Below are positions 7,392 to 14,528 of a stretch of 23,060 nucleotides of DNA, one piece after another; the first letter of the stretch is position 1; every line of letters starts with the position of its first letter. The stretch is taken from NCBI GenBank assembly GCA_013336025.1, contig JAAXUM010000001.1, positions 1 through 23,060 on the forward strand, read 5' to 3'. The stretch is from Chlorobiaceae bacterium (lineage in GTDB: Bacteria; Bacteroidota; Chlorobiia; Chlorobiales; Chlorobiaceae). The position numbers and the translations under genes were made by a program. Under the pieces are notes generated by a model that worked only from the letters and a program-made list of their open reading frames with translations, did not search any database and was not told the origin of the DNA.

Positions 7392-8071
7392 GCATTATCA
7401 TCCCCGCCTTCAACGAAGAAGCGGGAATTGCCCTGACCCTTGAAACCCTGCTCAGGATTACCGGCCGGTATGGTAACAACGTTGAAATCATCGTCTCTGA
7501 TGCGGGAAACGATGGAACATCGGCTATCGTATCAAGGTATCCCGTCACGCTCTGCCGGTCAGAAAAAGGACGCGCAAAACAGATGAACGCCGGTGCGGCT
7601 CTTGCCAGGCACGGGATTCTCTATTTTCTGCACGCAGACACGCTGCCGCCCGAAAACTTTGTCGATGAGATTACAACGGCTGTAGAGAGCGGGAAAAAAG
7701 CCGGCTGCTTTCAGATGCTGTTCGACGACCCCCATCCGATCATGGAGCTTTTCGGCTGGTTTACGCAGTTTCCTCTGATGGTCTGCCGGGGCGGCGACCA
7801 GTCACTCTTCATCACAAAAGAGCTGTTCAGGTCAATCGGCGGATTCAATGAAACCATGCTGGTCATGGAGGATATCGATATCATCAGCCGCATTGAAACA
7901 AAAACGCCCTTTCACATCCTTCCGGGCCACGTCATCACATCAGCCCGCAAGTACCACAAAAACGGCATCCTCCGTCTTCAGATGATCTTCGGCACCATTC
8001 ACCTGCTCTATGCGCTCGGTGCGGATCAGGAGAGTCTGATACGGTATTACCGTGAGAATATCGAATCATGA
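7373..8071 (+). CDS. ArsS-associated family 2 glycosyltransferase (TIGR04283 type)
   Basis: A 232-residue GT2-family glycosyltransferase. It shows SIIIPAFNEE (about residues 7-16), the DAGNDGTS nucleotide-binding block, GRAKQMNAGAALA, the metal-binding LHADT, the RGGDQSLF loop and the VMEDIDIISR acidic motif expected for an inverting GT-A enzyme. It corresponds to rSAM/selenodomain-associated transferase 2, the usual third partner of the ArsS module. A short hydrophobic region near 205-215 could touch the membrane but is not a clear transmembrane segment. The start at 7373 lies inside the end of the preceding gene. It is the last recognisable gene before a 765-base gap. Confidence 0.85.
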   Translation: MATIGLSIIIPAFNEEAGIALTLETLLRITGRYGNNVEIIVSDAGNDGTSAIVSRYPVTLCRSEKGRAKQMNAGAALARHGILYFLHADTLPPENFVDEITTAVESGKKAGCFQMLFDDPHPIMELFGWFTQFPLMVCRGGDQSLFITKELFRSIGGFNETMLVMEDIDIISRIETKTPFHILPGHVITSARKYHKNGILRLQMIFGTIHLLYALGADQESLIRYYRENIES

Positions 8072-8142
8072 CATTATTTCATTTCAATGCCGCTGTTGCG
8101 GGGCACTGCTCATCATGCGAGCGAGCATTCATGACTGCGTAA
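8068..8142 (+). CDS. 24-codon ATGA-coupled micro-ORF or gene remnant
   Basis: ATG at 8068 overlaps the stop of the glycosyltransferase gene as ATGA, the classic coupled arrangement, but the frame closes after 24 codons. The peptide contains GHCSSCERAF, a CxxC-like pair. It may be the first codons of a once-longer fourth operon gene now lost, or chance. I recognise no family. Confidence 0.15.
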   Translation: MTLFHFNAAVAGHCSSCERAFMTA

Positions 8143-8361
8143 CAAACTCCCTGTATCAGAATTCCTCCCCGCTCATCCGGAAGTTACTTGCGCATCGCTT
8201 CCCCATCCAAACCGTTATCTCGACTGATCTGGCGGAGGCTTGATCCTTATCGCTCCCGCTCCCGCCCGGCACACTCCGGACTGGTTAACGGTAATTTACT
8301 CAATCATTCCCCGGGGGGACAGAGGCTTCCCGATGAATGGCAAACCGACCTATCCTGCGCT

Positions 8362-8404
8362 GTGCAAATTCGTGTCCATTCGTGGGCAACTCTTCCTCTT
8401 CATC
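8362..8404. repeat. Direct repeat copy A (about 43 bp)
   Basis: Begins GTGCAAATTCGTGTCCATTC and ends CTCTTCCTCTTCATC. It matches the copy at 8483-8525 nearly throughout, differing around the middle and by single-base indels. The core TTCGTG-x4/5-TTCGTGG resembles short intergenic repeats common in several bacterial groups. Confidence 0.8.
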
Positions 8405-8429
8405 CCAATTCGATCTTAATCGAAAACCC

Positions 8430-8471
8430 GGCAGTTGTTTTTATCGGCGAAGCCAGAGAAAACCAACTGCC
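8430..8471. repeat. Inverted repeat between the two direct repeats
   Basis: GGCAGTTG at 8430-8437 pairs perfectly with CAACTGCC at 8464-8471, and inward pairing continues imperfectly (TTTT with AAAA). The arrangement DR - hairpin - DR suggests a small structured element rather than random sequence. Confidence 0.6.
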
Positions 8472-8482
8472 AATTTCCTTTC

Positions 8483-8525
8483 GTGCAAATTCGTGTAATT
8501 CGTGGGCAAACTCTTCCTCTTCATC
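8483..8525. repeat. Direct repeat copy B (about 43 bp)
   Basis: Begins GTGCAAATTCGTGTAATTCG and ends CTCTTCCTCTTCATC. It is the partner of the copy at 8362-8404, 121 bases away start to start. Confidence 0.8.
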
Positions 8526-8836
8526 AGAGTGTTTTCTGCTACGGATCAACCTCTCCGAGTCACGATCGTCCTTGGCCCATCTTGTTTTTCTGATCGGCAG
8601 CGGCAGGCCTGATGGCAGACGCTCTGCTCCGGCCCGGCAATTGAGCAGTCCGTCATTTTGTCGGCATAAGCCTTAAACCGGCTTCCGCATGGGAGAGTGG
8701 CACCAGCCTGCATACCGTAGCAGACAAGAAACCGCAATATTCAGCATTATTGACGTTTTTCTGAAAAAACGGAATAAAGAGATTGTTATATTACGGGAAA
8801 AGGTAAAAAGCGCAATCCTCTAAACCCCAGCTCACT

Positions 8837-9502
8837 ATGGCATCTGATGAACTCAACAAACCTGCGACAGTAAAACCCGCTCCAAAAGATAGCCCTGACA
8901 GCAATGTGGGCAATGGCGATATGGCTCATCTGATCGGAAACATGGGCATCCTGATCGATTCGACGATTGCATCGGTTCAGGACATGATCAGTAAAGTCAG
9001 TTCCACGACCGGTCAACTTATTGATGGTGTTAATTCAACCATTAATTCAGAACCGGTAAAGGAGATCATTCACAATGTCAATTCGGTATCGGGACAACTG
9101 ATTGAAGGTGTTAATTCCGTTTCCGGGCAATTGATAGAAGGCGTAACCGCAACACTGAAATCCGAACAGGTTCAAAGCTCGGTACAGGAACTCGGCAAAC
9201 TCTGGACCAGCCTGCTTGAAAACCTCAATTCAACAGTCAGCTCAGATCAGGTAAAGAGTCTTTTTGAAAATGTCAGTTCAGGACTTGGTCAACTGGCAGG
9301 CAATGTCTTTTCTCCGGGCGGAATGAATATCTCCATGTCAGATGACAAGCATAAAAAAGAGGTCAAACAGATCCCTTTCTGCCAGAAGCCATCTGCCCCT
9401 GCTGAAAATCCTGTTGCAGCAAATCCTGTTGCAGCTCCAATCCCTTCAGCAGCAAAACCTGAAGAGAAACCAAAACAGGCAAATACCCCTTTGAAACCCT
9501 GA
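8837..9502 (+). CDS. Uncharacterised repeat protein with Pro/Ala-rich C-terminus
   Basis: A 221-residue protein of no family I recognise. Residues 1-30 are polar. About 31-158 form a run of amphipathic, Ser/Asn/Val-rich repeats: TTGQLIDGVNSTINSEPVK (57-75), then VNSVSGQLIEG twice in tandem (81-91, 92-102), then TLKSEQVQSS and NSTVSSDQVKSLFENVSSGLGQLAG. The tail from about 185 is Pro/Ala/Lys-rich with a tandem NPVAA. There is no signal peptide, transmembrane segment or enzymatic motif; the single Cys is near residue 182. It could be a structural, scaffold or granule/chlorosome-associated protein, which is speculation. It is monocistronic, with a hairpin upstream (8754-8771) and a good terminator downstream. 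No Shine-Dalgarno precedes the ATG. Confidence 0.75.
   Translation: MASDELNKPATVKPAPKDSPDSNVGNGDMAHLIGNMGILIDSTIASVQDMISKVSSTTGQLIDGVNSTINSEPVKEIIHNVNSVSGQLIEGVNSVSGQLIEGVTATLKSEQVQSSVQELGKLWTSLLENLNSTVSSDQVKSLFENVSSGLGQLAGNVFSPGGMNISMSDDKHKKEVKQIPFCQKPSAPAENPVAANPVAAPIPSAAKPEEKPKQANTPLKP
9077..9142 (+). repeat. Tandem 33-bp coding repeat (11-residue unit)
   Basis: Two head-to-tail units encode the identical peptide VNSVSGQLIEG, but the DNA differs at several third positions, so the duplication is old and held by protein-level selection. It lies within the 221-residue repeat protein gene. Confidence 0.85.
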
Positions 9503-9528
9503 ACAGCCTGTTCCCTTCAATGAATCTC

Positions 9529-9575
9529 AAGAGCGCTTTGTCCCTGACCTGACAACAGCGCTCTTTTCTTTTTCT
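9529..9575. terminator. Rho-independent terminator after the repeat-protein gene
   Basis: AAGAGCGCT (9529-9537) pairs perfectly with AGCGCTCTT (9557-9565), followed by a T-rich run TTCTTTTTCT. It lies between the plus-strand gene ending at 9502 and the convergent dut gene, so it may serve both, though the T-run favours the plus strand. Confidence 0.8.
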
Positions 9576-9610
9576 GTTTTACAGGGCACCCCTATAGAGA
9601 GCGGTTACGG

Positions 9611-10072
9611 TTACGCTTTCGATTCGGGATTGCCGGCTATTCCGGTATGACCAAATCCACCATCCGCCCTTGACGACGAGGCAAGCGATGATACTTCATC
9701 AAAAAACACCTTTTCCACTTTTGCCACGACCATCTGCGCCACCCTGTCACCATGATGAACAACAAAAGGCTCTTGTCCATAATTGATGAGAATGATTTTA
9801 ACCTCTCCACGGTAATCGGCATCGATGGTTGCAGGAGTATTCGGCAGCGAAATCAGGTGACGAAGTGCCAGTCCACTTCTCGGACGAAGCTGAGCCTCAT
9901 ATCCTTCGGGAAGCTCAATGGCAAAACCGGCAGGAATGAGTGCCGTTTCAAAGGGCCGCACAACAACATCCTCCTCAAGACATGCGGCAACATCCATACC
10001 GGCGGCATGCGTTGTTGCATAAACCGGCAGAAGAGCTTTCTCGTTTAATCGAACAATCTTTACCTTTAACAT
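9611..10072 (-). CDS. dut: dUTP diphosphatase (dUTPase)
   Basis: A 153-residue homotrimeric-type dUTPase that hydrolyses dUTP to dUMP and pyrophosphate, keeping uracil out of DNA and supplying the thymidylate precursor. All five family motifs are present in order: AAGMDVAA (23-30), PRSGLA (64-69), the uridine-binding [13 protein letters not shown] (78-90), GDRVAQ (108-113) and the C-terminal P-loop-like [10 protein letters not shown] (135-144). Motif 3 reads TPATID where many relatives have a Gly before Ile. Length is normal. It is divergent from bshB1, and the 75-base gap must hold both promoters. Confidence 0.95.
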   Translation of the reverse strand: MLKVKIVRLNEKALLPVYATTHAAGMDVAACLEEDVVVRPFETALIPAGFAIELPEGYEAQLRPRSGLALRHLISLPNTPATIDADYRGEVKIILINYGQEPFVVHHGDRVAQMVVAKVEKVFFDEVSSLASSSRADGGFGHTGIAGNPESKA

Positions 10073-10147
10073 CAGGAAAACGGGTTAACTTGACATCACC
10101 TTTCCGATTCATTGTTCCCAATATAGAAATTTAAATAAAAGCCCCTT

Positions 10148-10900
10148 ATGGAGAGATCATCTGAAAATGTCTACGCACTGGCTTTCGGCGCTCACCCTGA
10201 TGACGTTGAACTTTCCTGCGGAGCTACACTTCTGAAAATCATCGGTGAAGAAAAAACCGTTGCCGTATGCGATCTGACCAGAGGCGAACTCGGAACGCTT
10301 GGCACCCCTGAAAACCGTAAAATCGAAGCGGAAAAGGCCAAAGAGGTCATGGGCTACAGTCGACGCATCTCCCTTGATCTTGGTGACGGAAAACTCTTCT
10401 ATAACGAAACGAATCTGCAGCAGATCATCAGTGTCATCAGGCAGTTCAGGCCTGAAGTCGTTTTTGCCAACCCTCCTGATGAACGGCATCCCGACCACAT
10501 GAAGGCATCAAGGCTGGTTTCAGAAGCGGTTTACTATGCAGGCCTGAAACAACTTGAAACCACATGGCATGGCATCACACAGGCACCCTTCAGACCTCGT
10601 CACCTGCTCTACTACATCCAGTTCAAACACCTGGAACCGGATTTTATTGTTGATGTTTCGGAAACGTTTGCTGCATCAAGAAAAGGAATACTTGCCTTCG
10701 GTTCCCAGTTTTACAGGGAAGACGGCGCTGGCGAACCGGAAACCCTCATCAATCGCAAGGAATTTCTCACCAGTCTTGAAGCGCGAGCCAGATATTTAGG
10801 TGAGCAGATCGGCGTCATGTACGGGGAAGGAATGCTGCTGCACGGCAAAATGGCCGTCAACAACTTCAGTGCACTTTTTTCAGGGAACTCTGTAATGTAA
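10148..10900 (+). CDS. bshB1: Bacillithiol biosynthesis deacetylase BshB1
   Basis: A 250-residue LmbE/PIG-L-family zinc hydrolase. Zinc ligands are H16 and D19 of AHPDD (15-19) and H117 of ERHPDH. The TRGELGTLGT block (about 44-53) is diagnostic of the BshB1 subgroup. It deacetylates GlcNAc-malate to GlcN-malate, the second step of bacillithiol synthesis; green sulfur bacteria are known to make a methylated bacillithiol. BshA and BshC are not in this window. Its stop is two bases from the stop of the convergent pentapeptide gene, with no room for a terminator between, so overlapping transcripts are likely. Confidence 0.92.
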   Translation: MERSSENVYALAFGAHPDDVELSCGATLLKIIGEEKTVAVCDLTRGELGTLGTPENRKIEAEKAKEVMGYSRRISLDLGDGKLFYNETNLQQIISVIRQFRPEVVFANPPDERHPDHMKASRLVSEAVYYAGLKQLETTWHGITQAPFRPRHLLYYIQFKHLEPDFIVDVSETFAASRKGILAFGSQFYREDGAGEPETLINRKEFLTSLEARARYLGEQIGVMYGEGMLLHGKMAVNNFSALFSGNSVM

Positions 10901-10902
10901 CG

Positions 10903-11973
10903 TTATCGCTCCTTCGCTCCCCGCTTCTCTTCGAGAAGCTGTATGAGAACCCCGATAGTTGATGACTGTTTTTCTACAGCCTCGGCAAGTCGCTCCATGT
11001 CGCTCCGCCGGTCACGTTCAGTTGCGGTATCAAAAAGAATAGGTTTCTGAAAGCCCTCCGAAAGACGGTAAATGTTCCTGCAGAGCATCATCAGCATAAC
11101 AAAGAAAAACGGCAGAAGCACTTCGGCAAGAATGACCGGAAGCTCCATGTAATGCTGGGCAATGGCCTCCCAGTCTCCTGTGAAAACCGAATCCCATCTC
11201 ACAAAAAAATAGAGGTAGACAACAGGATGATAGCTGAGCAGAAAACGCATGACCCTCGATTTGCGGCTTACACCGGGATCGTGCTCGTATTTCGAGAGCA
11301 GCCATGGAAAGTGCGCAACCGTCATGGCCGATCTGCGATCGTTGAGATAGCGCACGCCCTGCAGCGCTGAATCAATAAAGGTCGCCACGAGCGTTAACAG
11401 TCCTGTCGAAAGAATGGTGGCAAGAAAGGCGTAACTTAGCGCATCAAACTTGAAGGAACCTGCCAGATAGGGCAAGGTGATCGATTTGGGCTTGATGACA
11501 ATAAAAAGGAGGGCGATGCCGGCCAGAATCAGGGAAAACGTGTGAAGTTTTCTGGCAACGTTCAGGCTTTCAATAACAGCGTTGACATTGGCGCCCTGCA
11601 TGGAGTTTCCTGGCGGATCGATACGCATGAGGGCTGCGGAATCCGTGGCCTGAGAATAAAAACCATTTACACCGACATCGCACCCGATAACCTTTTCATA
11701 CCGGGTAGCTGTATCGATAGTACTTTTACTCAAATCAGCTCCACCGAGGTTTGCTTCGCTCAGATCGGCTCCCCGAAGATCCGCTGAACCCAGATCAGCA
11801 TCGGTAAGGATTGCTCCGCGAAGAGCCGCGCCGCTGAAATTCACCCCTCTGAGATTCGCTCCCCACAGATCAGCGTCACTCAGATCGGGGCGAAGCACCC
11901 GCTCTTCCTGCCTCCATCGGTTCCAGGTTTCAACACCTTTCTGCAGCGTTGCCAGATGTTCAGGATTTGCCAT
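10903..11973 (-). CDS. Membrane-anchored pentapeptide-repeat protein
   Basis: A 356-residue protein. Residues about 29-84 are A(D/N)LxG-type pentapeptide repeats (such as LRGADLSEANLGGADL), which fold as a right-handed beta-helix of roughly two to three coils. Hydrophobic segments follow at about 146-160, 178-200, 243-258 and 280-298, suggesting a four-helix membrane region. The C-terminal 40 residues are charged and probably coiled coil (DMERLAEAVEKQSSTIGVLI). The function is unknown; pentapeptide domains often serve as protein-binding platforms. The N-terminal QKGVETWNRWRQE preceding the repeats is seen in other bacterial pentapeptide proteins. It is 44 bases downstream of the nuclease gene's opposite boundary on the same strand, so may share its transcript in part. 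Confidence 0.85.
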   Translation of the reverse strand: MANPEHLATLQKGVETWNRWRQEERVLRPDLSDADLWGANLRGVNFSGAALRGAILTDADLGSADLRGADLSEANLGGADLSKSTIDTATRYEKVIGCDVGVNGFYSQATDSAALMRIDPPGNSMQGANVNAVIESLNVARKLHTFSLILAGIALLFIVIKPKSITLPYLAGSFKFDALSYAFLATILSTGLLTLVATFIDSALQGVRYLNDRRSAMTVAHFPWLLSKYEHDPGVSRKSRVMRFLLSYHPVVYLYFFVRWDSVFTGDWEAIAQHYMELPVILAEVLLPFFFVMLMMLCRNIYRLSEGFQKPILFDTATERDRRSDMERLAEAVEKQSSTIGVLIQLLEEKRGAKER

Positions 11974-12017
11974 TCTCTTAACAGTTTTCCCTGAAAAACT
12001 CCCTCACCGTTTTCTCG

Positions 12018-12734
12018 TCAGCAGGGATTTTTACCAACATAGACAAGTATTGCCCTGAAAAGCGATGCGCTTTGGATGATCTGCCGATAAGTCTCTTCCT
12101 GGGTCATATCACGATTCTCTTTTCTGATCTTTCCCCCAAGCTGCCGGGCGGTTTCTGCAATTCGGGCAATTTCACGGGCAAGATCGGTCTCATTCTGAAT
12201 GGTTATCTGATAGATGCTTCTCTGAATGAATCCGATATTGTTCAGAGCATTGCACTCAATAATACCGTCATTACGGCTATGCCGTTCCTTGTTGAAATCA
12301 TCATAGACCGTATTGTGCAGCGGCATGGAAAGATCGCCCGCATAGTGAGCGCAGAATACAAGCGGGTAATCGGCATACTTTCCTGTCGCTTCAAGCTTTT
12401 TGAAATCCCTTACCGAACCGATGATTGCACCGTAGAGATGCCCTTCATTATCATCCGGCTTGTTGAAGCGCTCCACCTGCTCCATCACCATCGCTTCCGT
12501 TACCCGTTTTTCGGCATTATTATTGAAGTAATGATTTTTTTCTTCCACAGCACGAAATTCATCCCGTGATTTGGCAACATCGGGTGCTGCCGCGCTGTAC
12601 CAGCGCTCAAATCCTGCCGCCTGGGCGACAGCAAGATGAGTTTTGTCATGCCATCCATACGCCTGACCAGCCGACAGCAGCATGATGAGAAGCGTAACGA
12701 TAGAAGTAATGCCGTTTTGTTTATGCTCCTGCAT
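12018..12734 (-). CDS. Secreted zinc-dependent S1/P1-type nuclease or phospholipase C-like protein
   Basis: A 238-residue exported protein. A signal peptide spans residues 1-27 (basic start, hydrophobic core VTLLIMLLSAG, cleavage after AYG), leaving Trp28 as the mature N-terminus. This matters because in the P1 nuclease/phospholipase C fold the N-terminal Trp is a zinc ligand. Candidate ligands match P1-nuclease spacing: W28 and H33 (+5), H130/D134/H140 (AHYAGDLSMPLH, +4 and +6) and H152/D156 (+4), plus H68. Substrate could be single-stranded nucleic acid or a phosphodiester; the fold does not decide. It acts in the periplasm or outside. GGAG precedes the ATG by about eight bases. It is shorter than fungal P1 (about 270 mature residues). 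Confidence 0.8.
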   Translation of the reverse strand: MQEHKQNGITSIVTLLIMLLSAGQAYGWHDKTHLAVAQAAGFERWYSAAAPDVAKSRDEFRAVEEKNHYFNNNAEKRVTEAMVMEQVERFNKPDDNEGHLYGAIIGSVRDFKKLEATGKYADYPLVFCAHYAGDLSMPLHNTVYDDFNKERHSRNDGIIECNALNNIGFIQRSIYQITIQNETDLAREIARIAETARQLGGKIRKENRDMTQEETYRQIIQSASLFRAILVYVGKNPC

Positions 12735-12808
12735 GGAATACTCTCCAAAAATGAATGGTTGATGGATTTGATAACAAAAAAAGCTGCGTGCCTTTCAGCA
12801 TGATCCTG

Positions 12809-13780
12809 TCACGACATTTCAAGCATTTTCTTTATAGGTCTGAGTGCAAGAACCCGAAGGTCATCCGGCACCATAATTTCAGGCGACCTGTCGAGCATGC
12901 ACTGGTAGAGCTTTTCAAGGGTATTCTGCTTCATCTGCTTACAGACGCTTCTCGGATTCTCCGGATCTTTCGGCGCTGCAATAAACTGCTTGTCGGGCGA
13001 ACGACGCTGCATTTCATAGAGAATACCCGGTTCAGTAGCTACAATAAACGAAGAAGCCGGGGCTGATTCCGTATAATCAAGCAGGGCCTGCGTTGATCCG
13101 ATGAAAGCAGCATGGCGCAATACCTCCTCGCGGCATTCCGGATGAGCTATCAGTTCAGCCTGAGGATTTTCCCTGCATGCCTGCAGAATATATTCTTCAC
13201 GAAAGGCCTCATGCACGTAGCAGTATCCCTGCCACAGCAACATCTCTCTTCCGAGTTTTTTCATGATATACCCTCCAAGATTGCGATCGGGCCCGAAAAT
13301 GATTGTCCGTTCTTCCGGTATCTGACGAATGATTCGCTCAGCATTGGATGATGTACAGGTAATATCGGAGAGTGCCTTGATTTCAGCCGTTGAATTGATA
13401 TAGGTTATAACAAGAGCATCCGGATGCTTTTGCCTGAATTCCCTGAACTCGACGGCAGGACAACTGTCTGCAAGAGGACAGCCCGCATAGAGATCCGGCA
13501 TGAGTACAAGCTTGCCGGGATTGATGATTTTTGCCGTCTCGGCCATAAAGTAAACACCGGCAAAAACAATCACATCAGCGCTGTTTTTTTCGGCAGCACG
13601 GGCAAGAGCGAGGCTGTCACCCACAACATCGGCAACCTGCTGAATTTCAGGCAGCGTGTAATAGTGGGCAAGAATGATGGCGTTCATCTCTTTTTTCAGC
13701 AGGCGAATCTTTCCCGCCAGTTCTTCGTGATCAGCCACTGCCTTGCCGCTGCTCTTGAAAAGTAGTGAATCGGAAGTCAT
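12809..13780 (-). CDS. nadA: Quinolinate synthase
   Basis: A 323-residue enzyme condensing iminoaspartate (made by NadB) with dihydroxyacetone phosphate to quinolinate, the committed step of de novo NAD synthesis. It shows AHYYTLPEIQ (substrate His39), VGDSLALA, the YINSTAEIKALSDITCTSSNA block, and three cysteines at the expected [4Fe-4S] positions: C101 (DLYAGCP), C187 (WQGYC) and C280 (SVCKQMKQNTLEKLY). The ATG at 13780 is chosen; an in-frame TTG at 13795 would add five residues and neither has a clear Shine-Dalgarno. Its partner nadB lies at the far right on the opposite strand. Three genes run the same way here (groES-like, nadA, nuclease), but the gaps suggest separate units. Confidence 0.95.
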   Translation of the reverse strand: MTSDSLLFKSSGKAVADHEELAGKIRLLKKEMNAIILAHYYTLPEIQQVADVVGDSLALARAAEKNSADVIVFAGVYFMAETAKIINPGKLVLMPDLYAGCPLADSCPAVEFREFRQKHPDALVITYINSTAEIKALSDITCTSSNAERIIRQIPEERTIIFGPDRNLGGYIMKKLGREMLLWQGYCYVHEAFREEYILQACRENPQAELIAHPECREEVLRHAAFIGSTQALLDYTESAPASSFIVATEPGILYEMQRRSPDKQFIAAPKDPENPRSVCKQMKQNTLEKLYQCMLDRSPEIMVPDDLRVLALRPIKKMLEMS

Positions 13781-13838
13781 AAGAAAGTTTTGCAATAATT
13801 TTCAATGGGTATATTCTGCTGCAAAGGAGCCGAAAGGC

Positions 13839-13863
13839 CCGCTGATCAGATGAGCTTCAGCGG
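13839..13863. terminator. Small hairpin right after the GroES-like stop
   Basis: CCGCTGA (13839-13845) and TCAGCGG (13857-13863) are perfect complements, placed immediately after the minus-strand stop codon. No T-run follows on the minus strand, so it is a weak terminator or mRNA-stabilising hairpin. Confidence 0.35.
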
Positions 13864-14253
13864 CTATTTCAGATAGTCCGCAAGATCATCATCTTCCCTG
13901 ATAAGCAGAAGAATTGCAGCATTTGGAACAATAATGTAGCGAATATCCTCATACTCAATTTCAAAGGAGCTGTTCTGAATGAATATCGCAAGATCGCCCA
14001 CCTTTGCCTGCAAAGGGATGTACTGCGCACCTGAACTCTGCTCTTTCCATGGCTCATCAGAATCCGGAGGAGGACCAACAGGATAGCCTGGACCGGCTTT
14101 AACAACATAGCCGCTCTGAATTTTCGCTTTTTCCTGAATGCCCGGAGGAAGATAAAGCCCTGATTTTGTTCTTTCATCGAGAGATTTCGGCTTGATTAAA
14201 ACTCTATCTCCGACAACAATAAATTTATCTGTTATATTTAGCTGTTGTACCAT
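13864..14253 (-). CDS. GroES-like (Cpn10 fold) co-chaperone
   Basis: A 129-residue protein of the GroES family: VVGDRVLIKPKSLDERTKSGLYLPPG (residues 14-38 in parts; TKSGLYLPP resembles the GroEL-binding mobile loop), GYVVKAGPGYPV, then PLQAKVGDLAIF and a C-terminal VPNAAILLLIRE matching the last strands of GroES. It is longer than canonical GroES (about 95) because of a Pro/Asp/Glu-rich insert at about 58-78 and an acidic tail. No groEL is adjacent, so it is probably a second, divergent GroES-like protein rather than the housekeeping one. The start at 14253 is where family similarity begins; the open frame upstream to 14454 has no family likeness. It is divergent from mreC. Confidence 0.8.
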   Translation of the reverse strand: MVQQLNITDKFIVVGDRVLIKPKSLDERTKSGLYLPPGIQEKAKIQSGYVVKAGPGYPVGPPPDSDEPWKEQSSGAQYIPLQAKVGDLAIFIQNSSFEIEYEDIRYIIVPNAAILLLIREDDDLADYLK

Positions 14254-14528
14254 ATCTTTGCTGCTTGTCTCGGTTGACCTGAACTTTCTCTCAATAAGAA
14301 CAGGAAAAGGTAACAAAAATAACGGGTCAGGCAAATGAAGTTGCCCCTCAGTAAGATGCTGAACTGAACGGTGAAGGATGTCAATACCTGAAAGTACTCT
14401 CCTTGGGTCGGGTAAAAACAATTGAAAACATAAAAAACCGCCAGGATGCTTCACCCCGTCTGAAAAGCGGAATTCATGCTGAAAAGAAAAAATAACTCCT
14501 TATTGTGTCATAACCGGAAAATTGAACC

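Larger units (their letters stand above)
8072..8836. other. 765-base region without a convincing gene; repeat-bearing
   Basis: No frame here has a recognisable domain, and the longer open frames read through the repeats with Ser/Arg-rich low-information sequence. The stretch holds a pair of about 43-base direct repeats (8362 and 8483), an inverted repeat between them (8430-8471), a CCCCGGGG-centred GC-rich spot near 8312, and a small hairpin at 8754-8771 just before the next gene. It is likely the decayed end of the arsS operon, a landing site for small repeats, or both. Confidence 0.6.

Noticed and set aside
8362..8525. CRISPR array
   Set aside because: Only two imperfect repeats are present, with one spacer that itself forms a hairpin; no cas genes are nearby.
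8188..8676. 162-residue plus-strand frame in the gap after the ArsS operon
   Set aside because: It reads straight through both direct repeats and the hairpin, is Ser/Arg-rich, and shows no domain.
13781..13795. TTG start for nadA
   Set aside because: It adds five residues without a ribosome site; the ATG at 13780 is simpler, though not proven.
14254..14454. N-terminal extension of the GroES-like frame
   Set aside because: The extra 67 residues have no GroES similarity, and the conserved fold starts just after 14253.
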